A stretch of DNA of 64,000 nucleotides from Colias croceus (taxonomy: Eukaryota > Arthropoda > Insecta > Lepidoptera > Pieridae). Positions 37,779-51,324 of the stretch are shown here, one piece after another; within the stretch, counting starts at the first letter, position 1, and every line of letters starts with the position of its first letter. The notes beneath the pieces were generated by a model. The model worked only from the letters and a program-made list of their open reading frames with translations. It did not search any database and had not been told where the DNA came from. The translations under genes were made by a program, and so were the position numbers. The DNA lies in the NCBI RefSeq assembly GCF_905220415.1, contig NC_059556.1, positions 4,290,501-4,354,500 on the forward strand. The letters are read 5' to 3'.

Positions 37779-40700
37779 AGTTCTTCTAGAATTTAATTAA
37801 AAGAACAAAGAGGAAATTGGGTCCGCAAGTAAAAACATAAATTCAATTTAGATACAAGTTCTAAGTTTGAGAGTGTATGCGTTAACGCAGATTTTTTGCC
37901 GATTACCTGCGGTTTAAATAGCAATAATTATTATATTTTGTAACAAATAACTGCCTTCAAATTTCAATATAAATGGAACCCAGTTTTTAAATATACCACA
38001 AACCCAAAAAAATAAAATATAGAAATACTACAGCCGAAATGAGCTCTCCTTTTTGAAGATTCAAAATATGTAATGTGCTTTATACTTATTGTATCATTTA
38101 GATTTATATCTTGCCTAATAATCGGTATATATTACAAACTTCGTGACTAACCTCTTTAACAGCACGTGTCAAGAGAGTCGCACGCTCGACCCTTGGATGC
38201 GTCTAATTAGTAATTACAATTATGTAATTAGACAAGACTTTAAGTACGTTTACTTTGATGCGCCTTCGTCATTTCCTGTAGAAACAAGTGAAAAACAAGA
38301 CTTATGGTTCCGTATTCTTTATTTGTTTGAGAGTGGGTCAAATTAGCCTTCTTTCATTATTTTTTGCAGGGAATAAAAAAATCATTCTGTATGTATAAAT
38401 GAATGAAAATGATTTACTTTGTATATAGGTATACAAACCCTAAAAAATAAAACCTCTGGAGTTTGAGCAAAAATAAGGGAATCATTATAATTAACACTGT
38501 TGAATGTACCCGTATAAAGCTAGCAGCTAGCTAGGAAATATTTAGTTTGGAGGGAGTCCAAGGTTTATCTTGGAAGGAAAGCACACGTTAACCAAAACTA
38601 AGGTGGTCAGGATTAAGAGGTTATAAACAGGTTAAAAATAATGTGGGAAGAAATTTTCAAAGTTGCAGATTGCATTATAATAATAACTTGTTTATTTATT
38701 AGCGGCTTTAGCAACTTCATCTGCATGTATCTCATGATATTAACATAACGTGATCAGTGATAAGTATACTTTATCGTATATTATGGAACTAGGCTCTTTT
38801 CACCAAGTCCTTAGCGGTTTGATTGGATTTTGTGGCTTTCCAACCTCTATGCCAATAATTATTCCAATCATCTATTTGATGAGTCTATTAACTGAAATAT
38901 TCAAATGACAAGAATGAATAAATAAGTGGGATGAAATGAAGTCGTCGATATTCATTGCATTGATCTAGCATATTTTTAGCTGTCTCATATGTATTAAGAT
39001 GCAACTTTCGCCGAAGCCTTAGCAATCAACACAAATGTGTGTAATAGATAGTTAGTATCTGTTAAATTAAACACACACGTTAACTTATTAGTGTCCCATA
39101 CATTCCCTGTTTGTTTAATAGTCCATTAATTTCTAATATATCTGCGATGAGAAGGTCTAACCGGCCTAGTTCTCATAATAGTATTGGCAGAAATTAGTGC
39201 TCGCTTTCTGAATTTGATTGACGAGAAAATCTCTATCTCCTTATGTATGTTCGTGTAAATAGTGTATTAATGCAGTAAATGTCTTGTTTCGCCCGTTTAA
39301 GCCGACTCCAAACTGATTGGACATTTTAATAAAGCCGCGCTCCGATGAAAGTTGCACGCATTAATAGTGGAACTCCGATTCACTGGATCATTAAGAAAAT
39401 GGTCGAGAATGGACCAGATCTATGTAGGGTTCCGTGGCTTTGTAGTTTTCTATTATATGTACTTTCGTAATATGATGAGTTGAGAGGTGAAATAAAATCG
39501 CAGTCGGTAGCAACATCTCCTAACATATTTCGCCTGAAATTGTTCAAGTGAGATCACTTGAACAATTCAAGCAAGTCGGAGCTAGATTTTTTAAACAGGC
39601 GCGCACTTTTAAGCTGCTCTACATTTTACTAAATAAAATATTTAATTGTTTAAAGCGAATTCCATATACAACAATATTTTTTAAATACGATCTAAATGGC
39701 GTTTGTTTTGAAACATATTTAAAAAAAGTAGACGAATATTAAAAAAATTAAAAATTAAAAAATCTTTATTAACAAAAACACACACACACACAACAATATA
39801 ATCATGTATGATGGATAAGGACTCACTAGCGTAGCAACTACACAGATAGCTATGCAGTTGGCATGTAAACACATCTCCACAATATAAAGTTCCAGATTAC
39901 GGGACACTAAACAGTAAACCTGGTTTACTAATTCTAAATGGAATCAAATTTCTATATTCCAATACCAATAGTGCAATAAGACTCTACATTTTACAATCAT
40001 TAAAATAACATATCGTTGGTGTTTAGATATTAAAGATAACGGATATTGTTAAACATTCTTTACTTCGATTGTAAATTTGTATTAAAATTATATTGTTTGC
40101 TTTAGGTACATTACACATCGGCATTAATTGAGATTCATAACCACCAAAGACCATTAGAAAATATTACATTTCACTTGAGTACATAAGTTCGATATAGAAG
40201 GTTTCCATGTTATATCTGCTATATATCTGTTATATATGCTTTAAATAAAAAGTAGCACTCACAAATCAATTTCTACATTTTCCCATGGAAATTCAAATCA
40301 TAGTTCACTTAAATTTATTTTATAGATACAGATACAGGAACCATCATCAGTATAACATTCGCAACAATAAATATTTAGTACATTAATTTACATTAAGAAA
40401 TCTCTAGATCACGTTTCTGTGATATAATTTCCGATGGCCTGACCACGTCTGTGACCTTTGATCTCATCTCATCTAGACCTCACATAGCATGCCTAATGCC
40501 GCCTTACCTATAGCTACATAATAACTTGCTACTGATGCCCCATAGAATTTCATCTCCAAGCAATTATTGTTCGTACGTTTGTTTCTGTTTTGTTCAGGTT
40601 AAGGGTCATTGCCTCGTGTGTTGAACGTATTTTATGAGCATTTATATTTTATTTATATTCATAATTATGCGATCAAACTAGTTTATTAATAATATGTCAA

Positions 40701-43700
40701 AGAAACGGGTAGTGGAACCCGTAATGATACTAAGCTCCGGTGCTTATAAGTTTTATATCTATGAAAAATATTATTAAAATTAGCATTTGCCATACGTCTG
40801 CGTAGTCAAAGGACGTTCCCATGGGAAAGAGTAAAAAGTAGCCTAAGACACTCACCTTATTTATCCACCTCCACTCCACCTTCAACCTCCAAACATTGAA
40901 ATCATATTTTGGAATCATATTTTAGAATCGTTCCATTGTGACATGAAAGAAAGAAAGAAAAAACAAACAAACAAACTTTTAAATATTCGCGATTTAAAAT
41001 GAAATGAATAGTGAAAGACAAATGTAGAAAATACTTATTTAAATTGGATTTAAATTTATCATGATGATAAATCAAATAAGTGAGAAATAGCTTCAGGATT
41101 CCGATTCAACAAGGTTATATTTAGAAGAACTTTGAGTGGGTATACAAGAAATACAAAGTATTACCACTGGAAGGTATAATTTCGAATTCCACGGCGGAAA
41201 ATGTGGCGTTAGTTTGCTTTATCATTAGACTTGTTAGTATCACTGTGATTATCACTTATCACTCCACGCACCAGCTTTTCACACGTATCGACTTTTGTAC
41301 GCACAATATTTGAATTTGGAACGGCAGCAATTTTTTCGTTTGAAAATCCACAAAGGCAATTTTTTTTTGTAACTGGCCAGTTTGTCAACGTTACGTTATG
41401 TTTTTTTTCATGCTATTCATCCATAGTTAGCATCGTGCATCGTTTTGTAGTCTTTTTCATTTTCATGCATCAGGTAGGCTTTATTTTATAATTTCATTGG
41501 GTAAGTACTGTAAGTATTCGTAAAATAAATAAATAATGGTAAAAATTAAACTACTGTTGATAGCACAATTTCTATGCGAAGCGACCACGTGATGCCTTTT
41601 TCAAAAATACGACCAATAAATGCAGTTTCGATGAACAGGGGTCAAAAGGTGAAAAAACATCTTTAATTTGCCGCTTTACAACCTGTATCGATCACTGAAT
41701 GACGGGACGCTGTTTTTAGTTGATTTTAAATTCTCGAATTTAAAACTGGTTTATTTCATTCATTTATACGGCTCCTGCTTGATCGATTGTATTGTTTGTC
41801 TGATCACGTAGCCATCAAAAAACACTTGGATAAGCACATTTGTAGTTCCGTAGTGAAGAGGTATTATTCTGAAGCGATTTGCAAACAATGTCGTAGTTTA
41901 AAATGAAATGAATTATGCACTTTTTGTTACGTAATGGTCGTTATGATGTAGTAGGTACTTGTAGTTGTTAAAGTTTCAAGATAATCACTTACTTACGTTA
42001 AGTTGTAGAAAAATTATGTGAAACAATATTTTTCATGATCGCCTAGAATAAGTCAATTCGATGAGAATAATTTAAGAACGTCTTATCTAAAAAAAAACAG
42101 TTTATTTTTCCATTAAGTGGTACTTATTTAATGTCACAATGGAGGTTCGAAGAAACATAAGAGGATGTAATGAAATTATTAGGATTCCACGTATCAAAAA
42201 CGAAAATCATTTATCGTGAGAACTATACATGTATAAACATCAGGTTGAGCGAAAGCTTGAAATCTGATAAGATGAAATTGATAATATTTTTTGCGCGTTG
42301 CCTTTGAAGCTAACCTCAAGATCCGGAATAAGCACGTAGCGGTCAGGCTGAGGTTTGTCAGTAATTAGAGGAGTCTTTTTGCTCGTCGGTGTACAGTTAG
42401 CGTCCAGGGCGCTTTCCTTAGAAGGAGACTGGTCTCGACCCCAAGAATGCATCAATATTGTGCCGTTGGCGATGTTCCGTTCACTATCCGCTTTCTATTT
42501 AGTTCTGTTATTGACACTACAAGGAATTTTATTATTGGACAATTAAGTGCAGATAGGTGCATAGATGTAAGCTTGGTGAAAAATGTCTTTCTTAGGTTGT
42601 GAGGGTAAGTGAAGGGCGGAGGTGGATAAATTAATTCAGAATTAGATTTAGCTTTTAAATCTAGTAATAATGCTTCGCTCAAAGACCATAAAGGAAACAA
42701 TTAAGTAAAGCACACACATAAATAGACTTGTGATTAATGTAATTTAAATAAACCTATTATGGTACCGTTCAGGTTATGTAAAATAGATTGCTTTTAAAAT
42801 TACCATAAGGCAAATATTGTATTGTTGATGAAGTTTTTTAAGCGCTCGTTAACTAATCTCATCGCTTCTAACTCGCAAATCTATTGTGCCTTATTGTATT
42901 AAACAAAGCTTTGTGCTCAGTATGATGAATTGTATTTAAGCACATCGTGTTAGCAAAACATCGTGCTTCATTCGTCATCTATAATTAATTGTATTTGTTA
43001 GACGCATCGTGCGTGTACCATTCGCTTGAAGGTTTTTTTAATTCATTAAGACAGTGGTCACGTCGGGGTTCTTAGCTGCGGACGCCGGCCATTAAGAGGT
43101 TCAAGAAACTGTCATTAAAGCAATTGTACGCTTCAGTCTTCAATCAAAAATTCTTCGATAGCATTCTCCGTTTTTTGCGCGTTAAACAGTCTTGCTTTAT
43201 TTCCTTTCGTCGCACTGCCTTCACCTCGCAAGTGATTTGAATGATTTACAATTACATTTGAGTTTTATCTCTAGAAATTATTAGAACTGGTTCGGCTTGT
43301 GGCTTTTTTGCTCAGCTTTATTGTACGTGTATGTCCAATTTGAGAGTAGAAAGTGGTAGGTATGTGAAATGAGAACAATTTGTGTATAAATAGCTTCTTC
43401 CGGAGAAAGAAATTATTTTTATAGAAATGTTAGTACTTTTTATTGCGCATTAAAATAACTAAACCACTTTTTTCTAGGAGCTGTCTTCTGAGATTGCTAG
43501 TAACAAGTACTTGTTTGAAAACTTACCAACGACGAAAAAAGTAATAACATACTTCTGTAATACCGTAATACGTAGAAATATGCTTTTTATTGCTGAATTG
43601 CAGTTAATGTAAAAAAGTATTATACAATATTATCATATAATATGGAATGGTAGTATCCACTGTCTTAAAGCTTTGGAAAATATTTATCTATTCAGTAGGT

Positions 43701-44620
43701 ATTTCATCGAAAAACCGTCAATAGTTTTATTATAAAGTAGAGGTTGCTTGAAAGATCAATTGAATTCAAAGTTGTCGTGGGTCATGCAGCATGCTTTCTA
43801 TAAAAGAAAGATTGTACAGGTGTGGGCCTAGAGTCTAGACAAATAGCAAAACGCTTGTCATCTATTCCATTTCTATACACTGGACCTTCAATTTCAAAGG
43901 TATATAATTTCATATCCAGCTGAAAATTGAGAAAATTGTTCAAAAAATTTTCTGCCATTCCGCTATGTGAATTATAAAATGTTCGAGGTCAAAGGTAAAA
44001 AAATAACCAGCATTTTAAGGCAGACCAAAATATAATACCATTAGTTATACATTTGCGTCCAAAGTTCTAAGGAGAAAGAACATTTTGATAAATAACACCA
44101 AGAATTACAAAGCACATAAGTTAAAGATTATATGAAGACAAGGGCCTATATATTAGCATTATCATACAAACGACATCAATTTTTACAGCGTTTTTACGAC
44201 ATTCTGATACTATATAAAGTGTATGGTCAACATCGGTCTATATTTTATTCTTCCGACATAATAGGTACATATAGACGACATCGTATTATGCTAATTTATA
44301 GAATCAATAAAAATATCAGATATGCTTCGCCATGGTTCTGGTTTGATGGGTTATAAATCATCAGATTTAGATTTAGGGCATCTTGAAACGCATTCGTACA
44401 GAATCTAGGTATTAATTATAAGGTATAAGTATACCTAAGTAGTTTCCTGAAGATTTCTGCTAAAATGCTTTTCTTTTTTCTCAGTAACTAATTAGTTTCA
44501 TATAAAAGAGTCTGGTATGTTAACAATTTTTGAATAAAATTGGTTCTTATTACTTGACGTTGCAACTAGTTAGTATAATCTGTGCTTTGGCCTGAACTTT
44601 GAAGATTGAATTTTTTTTTA
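37779..44620. other. Gene-poor intergenic sequence
   Basis: No gene recognised. Simple repeats include (AC)n at about 39778-39793 and a GAAA/CAAA run at about 40946-40977. An inverted repeat lies at 39538-39567. A coding-like minus-strand frame at about 42310-42455 is listed as a finding. Confidence 0.5.
39538..39567. repeat. Short perfect palindrome
   Basis: AATTGTTCAAGTGA and its exact complement separated by GA. It would form a 14-bp hairpin; no function is suggested by the context. Confidence 0.8.
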
Positions 44621-44816
44621 TAGTAGCTGTTCCCCGCGGTTCCACTCGCAATGCTCCACTTCTGTAATTGGTCTTAGCGTGATGATATATAGCCTATAGC
44701 CTTCCTCGATAAAATATCTAACACCGAAAGAATTTTTCAAATCGGACCAGTAGTTCCTGAGATTAGCGCGTTCAAACAAACAAACAAACTCTTCAGCTTT
44801 ATAATATTAGTATAGA
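44621..44816 (-). repeat. Helitron-like/Lep1-type repeat, diverged
   Basis: Starts 'tagtagctgttccccgcggt', contains 'tcaaatcggaccagtagttc' and (CAAA)n, and ends 'ataatattagtataga'. Diverged relative to the other copies. Confidence 0.6.
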
Positions 44817-45034
44817 TTATATATTATATAATAGTGAAGAATCCATCAGTAAAGTATGTTTAACGAACAAGTTTGTCTAGTCCCACGTCGGCGCCAGCAT
44901 TCGTCACAGCGAATGGAAAATAATTAATTGCAAGCATTATTCACGCCTTTTAAATTATAAATTTGTCACCCGATAGTATCTCTAATCCAGTTATTATTTA
45001 ACTCCCATCGATTGCCAAGCTGAATTACAATATT

Positions 45035-45099
45035 GGAATTTGCATTTACTTAATGATGAAGTTAAAATTTAACTTCATCATTAAGTAAATGCAAATTCC
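45035..45099. repeat. 32-bp near-loopless palindrome
   Basis: The arms 45035-45066 and 45068-45099 are exact complements around one unpaired base at 45067. The outer ends read GGAATTTGCATTTACTTAAT and its complement. This is cruciform-capable DNA; it may be a fresh local inverted duplication. Confidence 0.88.
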
Positions 45100-45951
45100 T
45101 TAAATTATCTATTTCCAGAAATTGCTAAATTTTGATTTAGATATTCATGATATTCATATTATCTACTTGTAATTATTAGCGTAATAATGATATCCTATGA
45201 GATAATATGTGGCTTTAATTACTGTTTTTTTTACATTAATTCCATAGATTTTCTTAGTCTAATTGATACTGATCTGAATGTAGATAGATACTTAAAATTT
45301 AATTTAATTTCATTTTAAAGCTTACTTTTGCTCCAACTAAATTGCACCTTTAATATACTTAAGTACATAAAAAAGTATTTATTCACAAATATTTAATAAT
45401 TGATGTCAAAGTCTCAAAGATACAACGCAAATAAAGTTATTTGTATTTTCTTTAGTGAATTACTTGATTTCATGTAGCTGGACGTATCTATTTGCAAAAT
45501 TACACGTCATGCGTAAAAAAAGGTTCTTAGCAAAGGGTTGTTTTAACCGAATGCAACAATATACACACAATATTTTTACTTTTTTCCAACCACAGCTACT
45601 TACCTGTTTTTGTTATTTTTTGGTAAAGTATAAATTTTAATAAAACATCTTTTTATAGAGCGAAGAAATATCAGCATACAATTTCATTGACTCTCACTGG
45701 ATTATATTATTTTAGCCTTTAGGTAATATTTAATACATAAATATAAAATAGCTATAAGCTCACATAACTATAAAAATAGTGTGTAGTTTGAATTACCAAA
45801 ATAAAAATATGTATAACATATCTACATACTTATTACCTATATAAAAATAATAACTCTTAAATGCATAGGTCTTGTAACTATGAAATTTTAGATTGTTCAA
45901 TGTCCAGTAGGTAATGATAATTTTACGCTTAGGTACCAACTCAGAGTCTGA

Positions 45952-45982
45952 CATTATTCGTCTGAGTCTCAGACGAATAATG
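45952..45982. repeat. 14-bp perfect inverted repeat
   Basis: CATTATTCGTCTGA, a GTC spacer, then the exact complement. Confidence 0.85.
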
Positions 45983-48441
45983 TTTAGATTTAATATATTA
46001 CGTAGGTACGTGCTAAAGTAATTGTTAGCAGACGAACATACATTAAAATTCATCAAGTCCCCCAAGATTACCAAGTTTAGCACAAAAAACTTTGAATAAT
46101 CAATAACGTAGACAATGTTTGAGAGACGAATTTTTATCGATAAATTTAATCTTAACTTTATCTGACAGAATATTCTACTAGCGTTGACTAATGTGCGTAT
46201 GGAATAATAAATAGGCAACCATACTTCATTCATAAAACTTAACCTTTTATTTGATAAACAACTAAGGGCTATTTTTACATTATAGATAAGTTTTAAGTTC
46301 GATGAAAATAAGTGGGTTTGAAAGAACAATAACTAAAACAAATAAATAAAACAAAAAAGTTACATACATATTGATGGTAGGAACCTAATGACCCACTCGT
46401 ATTTTGAGTGAGTGAGTTATTACGCATATTTTTATATATAAGTAAAATAAATATCGCACTCAATAACAGAGCTACTTAAATATGCATTATGTATACAAAA
46501 ACGTATAAAATTAATGCACAATTCGCGAAGAGTTAAGTAAACAAGTTCGAAACTTAATTGCGGGCTCGATTACTTAATTTGCTTTAATGACACACGATTT
46601 AATGTAAAGACAATTTTAACATCGACCAGGATATTAGTGACATTGAGGTAATCACTGCTGAAAGCATTACCACTTCCCGGTTCCAATTAAATGCACATTC
46701 ACGAGAAAATTGATAAAGAAATATTCACTTTTGGTCTGTTGCGCAATGTTTTACAAGCCCTATTCGTGTACTCTTCGGTATTGTAATTGCTTGATCGAAA
46801 TGTTTTATTTTAAACAAACATTACTAATATTTTGTGTAAAACATTAAATACCAAAAACATAAGGCACAGAAAAATTGCCGTATTCCCGACCTTTGCAGTG
46901 ATAATCGAAAGCATGAAACACTAAGCCACCTAGTATGAACTCGTACTTCATACTGAATCCTAATTCCTATACATTTCTATAATTGTTTTTTAAAATCAAG
47001 TCGAGCAAAAAAGCTTCACGGCGCTGCCGGAACCGTACCATCCTTTTCTCGAAGCAAATCATGTAAGGAGAGAAAGCGTTTAAAAAATAAAAATAATACT
47101 TGATAGATAACGGAATCTCGTTAAATCTGTAACCTAATCGAATAGTTGAAAAAAGAAAAAGTTTGAAATAACTGACAATTCAATTTATATTATAATCTAT
47201 AAAGATTTTAACACCTTGATCACAAAGAAAAGCGAATCTTTGCAACACCCACGAGAATGCGCCCGCGGCAAACAGAAGTGAGGAGAAACGCTTTATAACC
47301 AACATATCTAGAACTTTCGATATGGCGCTAGTGATTCCACTTCGTTAGCGAGTTGTTAGCTGTCATGTTAGTACCGACATTTACCGTGGGTCAAGTTATG
47401 ATTGTCGAAATGGTAGAAAGTCGCGGCTTACCGTATTGAGTGGGTTGTCCACCGCATCGTGTATTTAATATCATATCCATGATTAATGGTTTGCGGTAAA
47501 GTACAGTTTTTAGGGCTATCATATAATATTGGAAAACGAGTATAGTGTCAAATTACTTTTTTTATATAAATCTTTAAACTTTTAAAGCTTCATCATGTCT
47601 AAAAGTTTTAATAATTTTGATGAACAAGATTCAAAACGGCTAATTTGTGAGCGCCAAAATTTTTATGTTTCAATTTTCTAAGCATATAATAGACCTCAAT
47701 TTTTAAATAAAGTGGCTTTACGCAAACTTTTTAATAAACGATTAAACAAAGCACAATTCCTTCATTGAATCCCAACAATGAAGTTATTCGACATTTACAG
47801 CCATTTCTTCGTCGGCAATAAAAATGAAGTGGTAAAATCTAAATTGAAGGCAAATTTGACCTTAATTTCGGTTCTCTGATTCCATTTAGCATGTTTATAT
47901 GGCAACATTGAGGTTTATTGCATGACATTAACATTCGTATTAAAATTGAATAAAATATTTGTCTTTTCTTTTTGGTTTCAGAATTTAATATCTTCCATGA
48001 AAGTAATAATGTCTTATCCTTACTTTTGTAAGTATAGTAGATACCATTTCACGTGAAGCGGATACAGATTTCAGGGTCAGTTTTCAGATTTCGGTTATAT
48101 TTTAGTATTACACTTGTATATATCCTCTGTATGTATATGAGATATTTTTGCATTTAGAAGCTTAGTTTTTTAAAATACAGGTCTTTGAAGATGTCAGTGA
48201 ACGCGAGGTATGGGCGACTTCCTGCGACTGATTATTTCGCATACACCTATGTGAATCAGTGTCTCTTGTTTTGGGCAGATGCACATCATGTTGCAATGGT
48301 TGATTTTCTTTGCGCATAAGTACTCGATCAATATTCTGTCCAGCCTAAGAGAGGCATTTTTATTTCAACTGGGAAAACAAGCTTTAAAAAACATGAAGAA
48401 CAAGGAGGCGGACATTTGCTTATCTACTAAATATATATTGG

Positions 48442-48770
48442 ACTAGCTTCCGCCCGCGACTCCGTCCGCGCGGATGTCGGTCTTCGCGTGGATGGTTATT
48501 TCTCCATTTTGAGTACCTCTGTCAATAACATCTTATAAATATCTATTGGACCCAATTCACAAATACGGCTAGGCCTATAATAATACGCAACGTGTGTTCG
48601 AGGTTCTACGGAACAACGTCTATGGATAAAACTGAAAAATTACGATTAATTTTTTTCTACGTATTTTTCCAGGATAAAAAGTATCCTATTTTACGCCCAG
48701 GATAATAAGGTATAATTATACCAAGTTTCATCGAAATCGAACCGCTTGTTTTCACGTGATGCCTTCACAT

Positions 48771-48807
<37 letters not shown>

Positions 48808-48927
48808 AATTTTTTTAATCACATATTTGGGTTTGGTATCGATCCAGTAACACCCCCTGCTATTTATTTTTTCAATATTTTCAATGTACAGAATTGACCC
48901 TTCTACAGATTTATTATATGTATAGAT
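48442..48927 (-). repeat. Helitron-like repeat, long form
   Basis: Starts ACTAGCTTCCGCCCGCGACT, includes 'tgtcggtcttcgcgtggatg', 'gataaaaagtatcctatttt', a (CAGA)n run at about 48773-48804 and ends 'atttattatatgtatagat'. Same family as 53807-54137, which lacks about 150 internal bases. Confidence 0.75.
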
Positions 48928-49726
48928 TTAGCTGCAGATGTAAAAAGGATAATATCACTGTTAATAACCACAATATTGAATTTATATTTGTATTATTCTA
49001 TAATACGCAGTGCACGAGTGCAATTGATACTATTAGACATAAGTTATCACGTACGATCGTGCTTATAGCTATATGATTATTACAATGATCATTAAATAGC
49101 GATCTTTAATCAGATATGCACAATACCACCTAGAACAACATTTAAATGAATATAAGGTTATAAAATCGATTTTCCTGACATTCTACGATTCTCTGACCTT
49201 TCGGTATTAACACCAAGGCTTTATTCTATATTCTATTTGTTGGTTTGTTGTTTGTTTGTCGTAAAATATTATATTTATGACTATCGTGGAATGTGTGTGA
49301 TTAGATGTCATTTATTATTGTTGAATGGGACGATTACGGTATCTACCTATTGTTTCTAATGAGTACCACTGGCGATAAGCGAAGTAATTTAAGTTTGTTC
49401 TACTATTGTACTGGATTTTTTTTGGAAAACAATCTGTGCGGATTATGACGCTCAGGATGCTCTAGATCGAATCACCATAAAAACAATAGACTCGAATTAG
49501 AAAGATTACACATATCTGCATTGAACATGAGCTTTTAATACTCCTCATGTTTCACAAAATTCTGTGACTGCCCATTTCTTTTCTTCTGTGAATACTAAAA
49601 ATTAAAAAAAGACATTTTAAGTTTGATAAATCAGATGTTTTGCGCGAAGTGACAGTAGTACCCACCTCAACGCTTCGCTTATGAGGCGTGCAATAGCTGA
49701 TTACAGAATTCTACAATGTAATTTTT
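48928..49726. other. Intergenic, nothing recognised
   Basis: AT-rich, no supported gene or repeat. Confidence 0.45.
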
Positions 49727-50330
49727 AACCGACTTCAAAAAAAAGGAGGAGGTTATCAATTCGGCCGGTATATTTTTTTTTTTTTTTTTTATGTATGTAC
49801 ACCGATTACTCATAGGTTTCTGAACCGATTTACGTGATTCTTTTTTTGTTCGATGCAGGATGGTGTCGAATTGGTCCCATAAAAATTTTATTCGGCTAGG
49901 CCCAGTAGTTTTTATTTTATGAGCATTTTTGTCTGTACTCGATGACTTAATTGGAATGTAGCAAGTAACTTTGATTCACTTCCCGGTAACCGATTGAGCT
50001 GAAATTTTGTATAAGTGTGTAAATTGGATAGCGATGAAACATTATCATGACATAGAGCTGATTTGATGATGGAATCGGAAGGTGGCCATAGGAACTCAGT
50101 AATATATTGACTCAACTTTATCGAGTTTGGGCTCGTTTGATTCGTGTTGAAAATTACACTAAAAAGTATTAAATAAAATTAACTGCGTTAAAAACAACCG
50201 ACTTCAAAAACGGAAAAGTAAAAAATAAAAAAGATTTGATATTATTAATTGCTACATATTATCAAATCTTTTTTATTTTTTACTTTTCCGTTTTTGAAGT
50301 CGGTTGTTTTTAACGCAGTTAATTTTTACA
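49727..50330 (+). repeat. Dispersed repeat bounded by 'accgacttcaaaa' motifs
   Basis: Begins AACCGACTTCAAAA followed by 'aaaaggaggaggttatcaat' and a long T run, then a body with 'accgattactcataggtttc'. The same 'accgacttcaaaaa' motif recurs at about 50207 and again inverted at about 50294. This motif is frequent in lepidopteran genomes. The right end is a long hairpin, annotated separately. Confidence 0.6.
50175..50326. repeat. Long hairpin, arms of about 67 bp
   Basis: The left arm 50175-50242 and right arm 50261-50326 are complementary over their whole length except for a 2-base length difference in an A/T run. The loop is 18 bases (50243-50260). Landmarks: CTGCGTTAAAAACAACCGAC on the left and its complement on the right. 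Confidence 0.92.
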
Positions 50331-50657
50331 ATCTCAAATGACATCAAATTTGATCCGCTAGATATAATTGCTGAGGAAACCAATACTTACGCGAAGCCGC
50401 AGATATTTCTAGATACTCATATTAATTTCTATTAAGTACACAGCCTTTCCACTTTGAAGGTTAAGCCTATAATATCTGAGTTCCATACAACACGTAATGT
50501 TAGGATAGAAAGCGTAAAATGCGTCAGGCAACGATAAGACACAAATTTAAGCGGGTGAGATCATCATTTGTTGTTGCATTTGCTTCCTAGTAGTGCTATC
50601 GAGCTGGTTTCTAGGGTGATAATAATGCAATAAGCATATTTAGTTATCTTGAATATG

Positions 50658-50665
50658 TTTATAAC
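50658..50665. repeat. Target-site duplication of hAT MITE (left)
   Basis: TTTATAAC, matched at 51317-51324. Confidence 0.9.
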
Positions 50666-51316
50666 TAGACATCGGATTATATGCACTAACAAAATGCCAA
50701 AATATGCATGCAAATATGCACTAAAAAAGGCCGAAATATGCACTAAAAACGACTGATATGCCTAAAATATGCACATATAAATCAAAAAAATCTTTATTAT
50801 TTTTTTATGTTTAAATCAAAGATTGTACAAAAACATTGAAATTTTCTTGAAATTGAGTATAGTTTTTGTGCCAATATACAATTAAGCATTTTTACCAAAT
50901 TTTCGAGCGCAAATTTGTGATGTTTGTCACCCGCGAGCGCAGTGTTGCCACCTTAGACCTTTCCGGTCTAAATCTAGCCCTTTTTTGGAATTCAACCCGT
51001 GTTTTACCTTTTTAGCCCCAAAAGGGTAATCTAGCCCTATTTTGAATGGCTCAAAATTTACTTAAAATGTACCATTTGTAATTTGTTTTGTAATTTTTTG
51101 CCATTTTACCATGCCAAAATAGGGTTTGTTTACTCGCTGAGCGTTCTGATTGGCTAATAAAGGTTAGTCGACCAATCAAAACTCCCGCTACTTAACGATT
51201 TATGCACGAAATATGCACGATTGGGGAAAAAGGCTAAAATATGCACTAACGCCGTAATTAGAGAGTTTTATGCATTTGCATATGCAAATATGCAAATGCA
51301 TATAATCCGATGTCTA
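50666..51316. mobile_element. hAT-type MITE
   Basis: 651 bp with terminal inverted repeats TAGACATCGGATTATATGCA (left) and the exact complement (right), flanked by the 8-bp duplication TTTATAAC. An 8-bp target duplication is typical of hAT elements. Many internal 'atatgcac' motifs lie near both ends. No transposase frame, so it is non-autonomous. Confidence 0.9.
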
Positions 51317-51324
51317 TTTATAAC
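51317..51324. repeat. Target-site duplication of hAT MITE (right)
   Basis: TTTATAAC, identical to 50658-50665. Confidence 0.9.

Larger units (their letters stand above)
44817..48441. other. Gene-poor intergenic sequence
   Basis: No gene recognised. Two strong hairpins at 45035-45099 and 45952-45982 are listed separately. A long minus-strand open frame at 45793-46329 was judged non-coding. Confidence 0.5.

Noticed and set aside
38143..38346. 67-codon plus-strand frame with balanced composition
   Set aside because: No recognisable motif, splice site pair or neighbour exon; kept out of the gene list.
45793..46329. 178-codon minus-strand open frame
   Set aside because: Composition is dominated by Ile, Leu, Asn, Tyr, Phe and Lys as expected from AT-rich DNA, it contains a palindrome, and no domain or splice context is visible. 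Length alone is weak evidence here.
48773..48804. CRISPR-like or functional tandem array
   Set aside because: A simple (CAGA)n microsatellite inside a Helitron-like repeat; there are no spacers.
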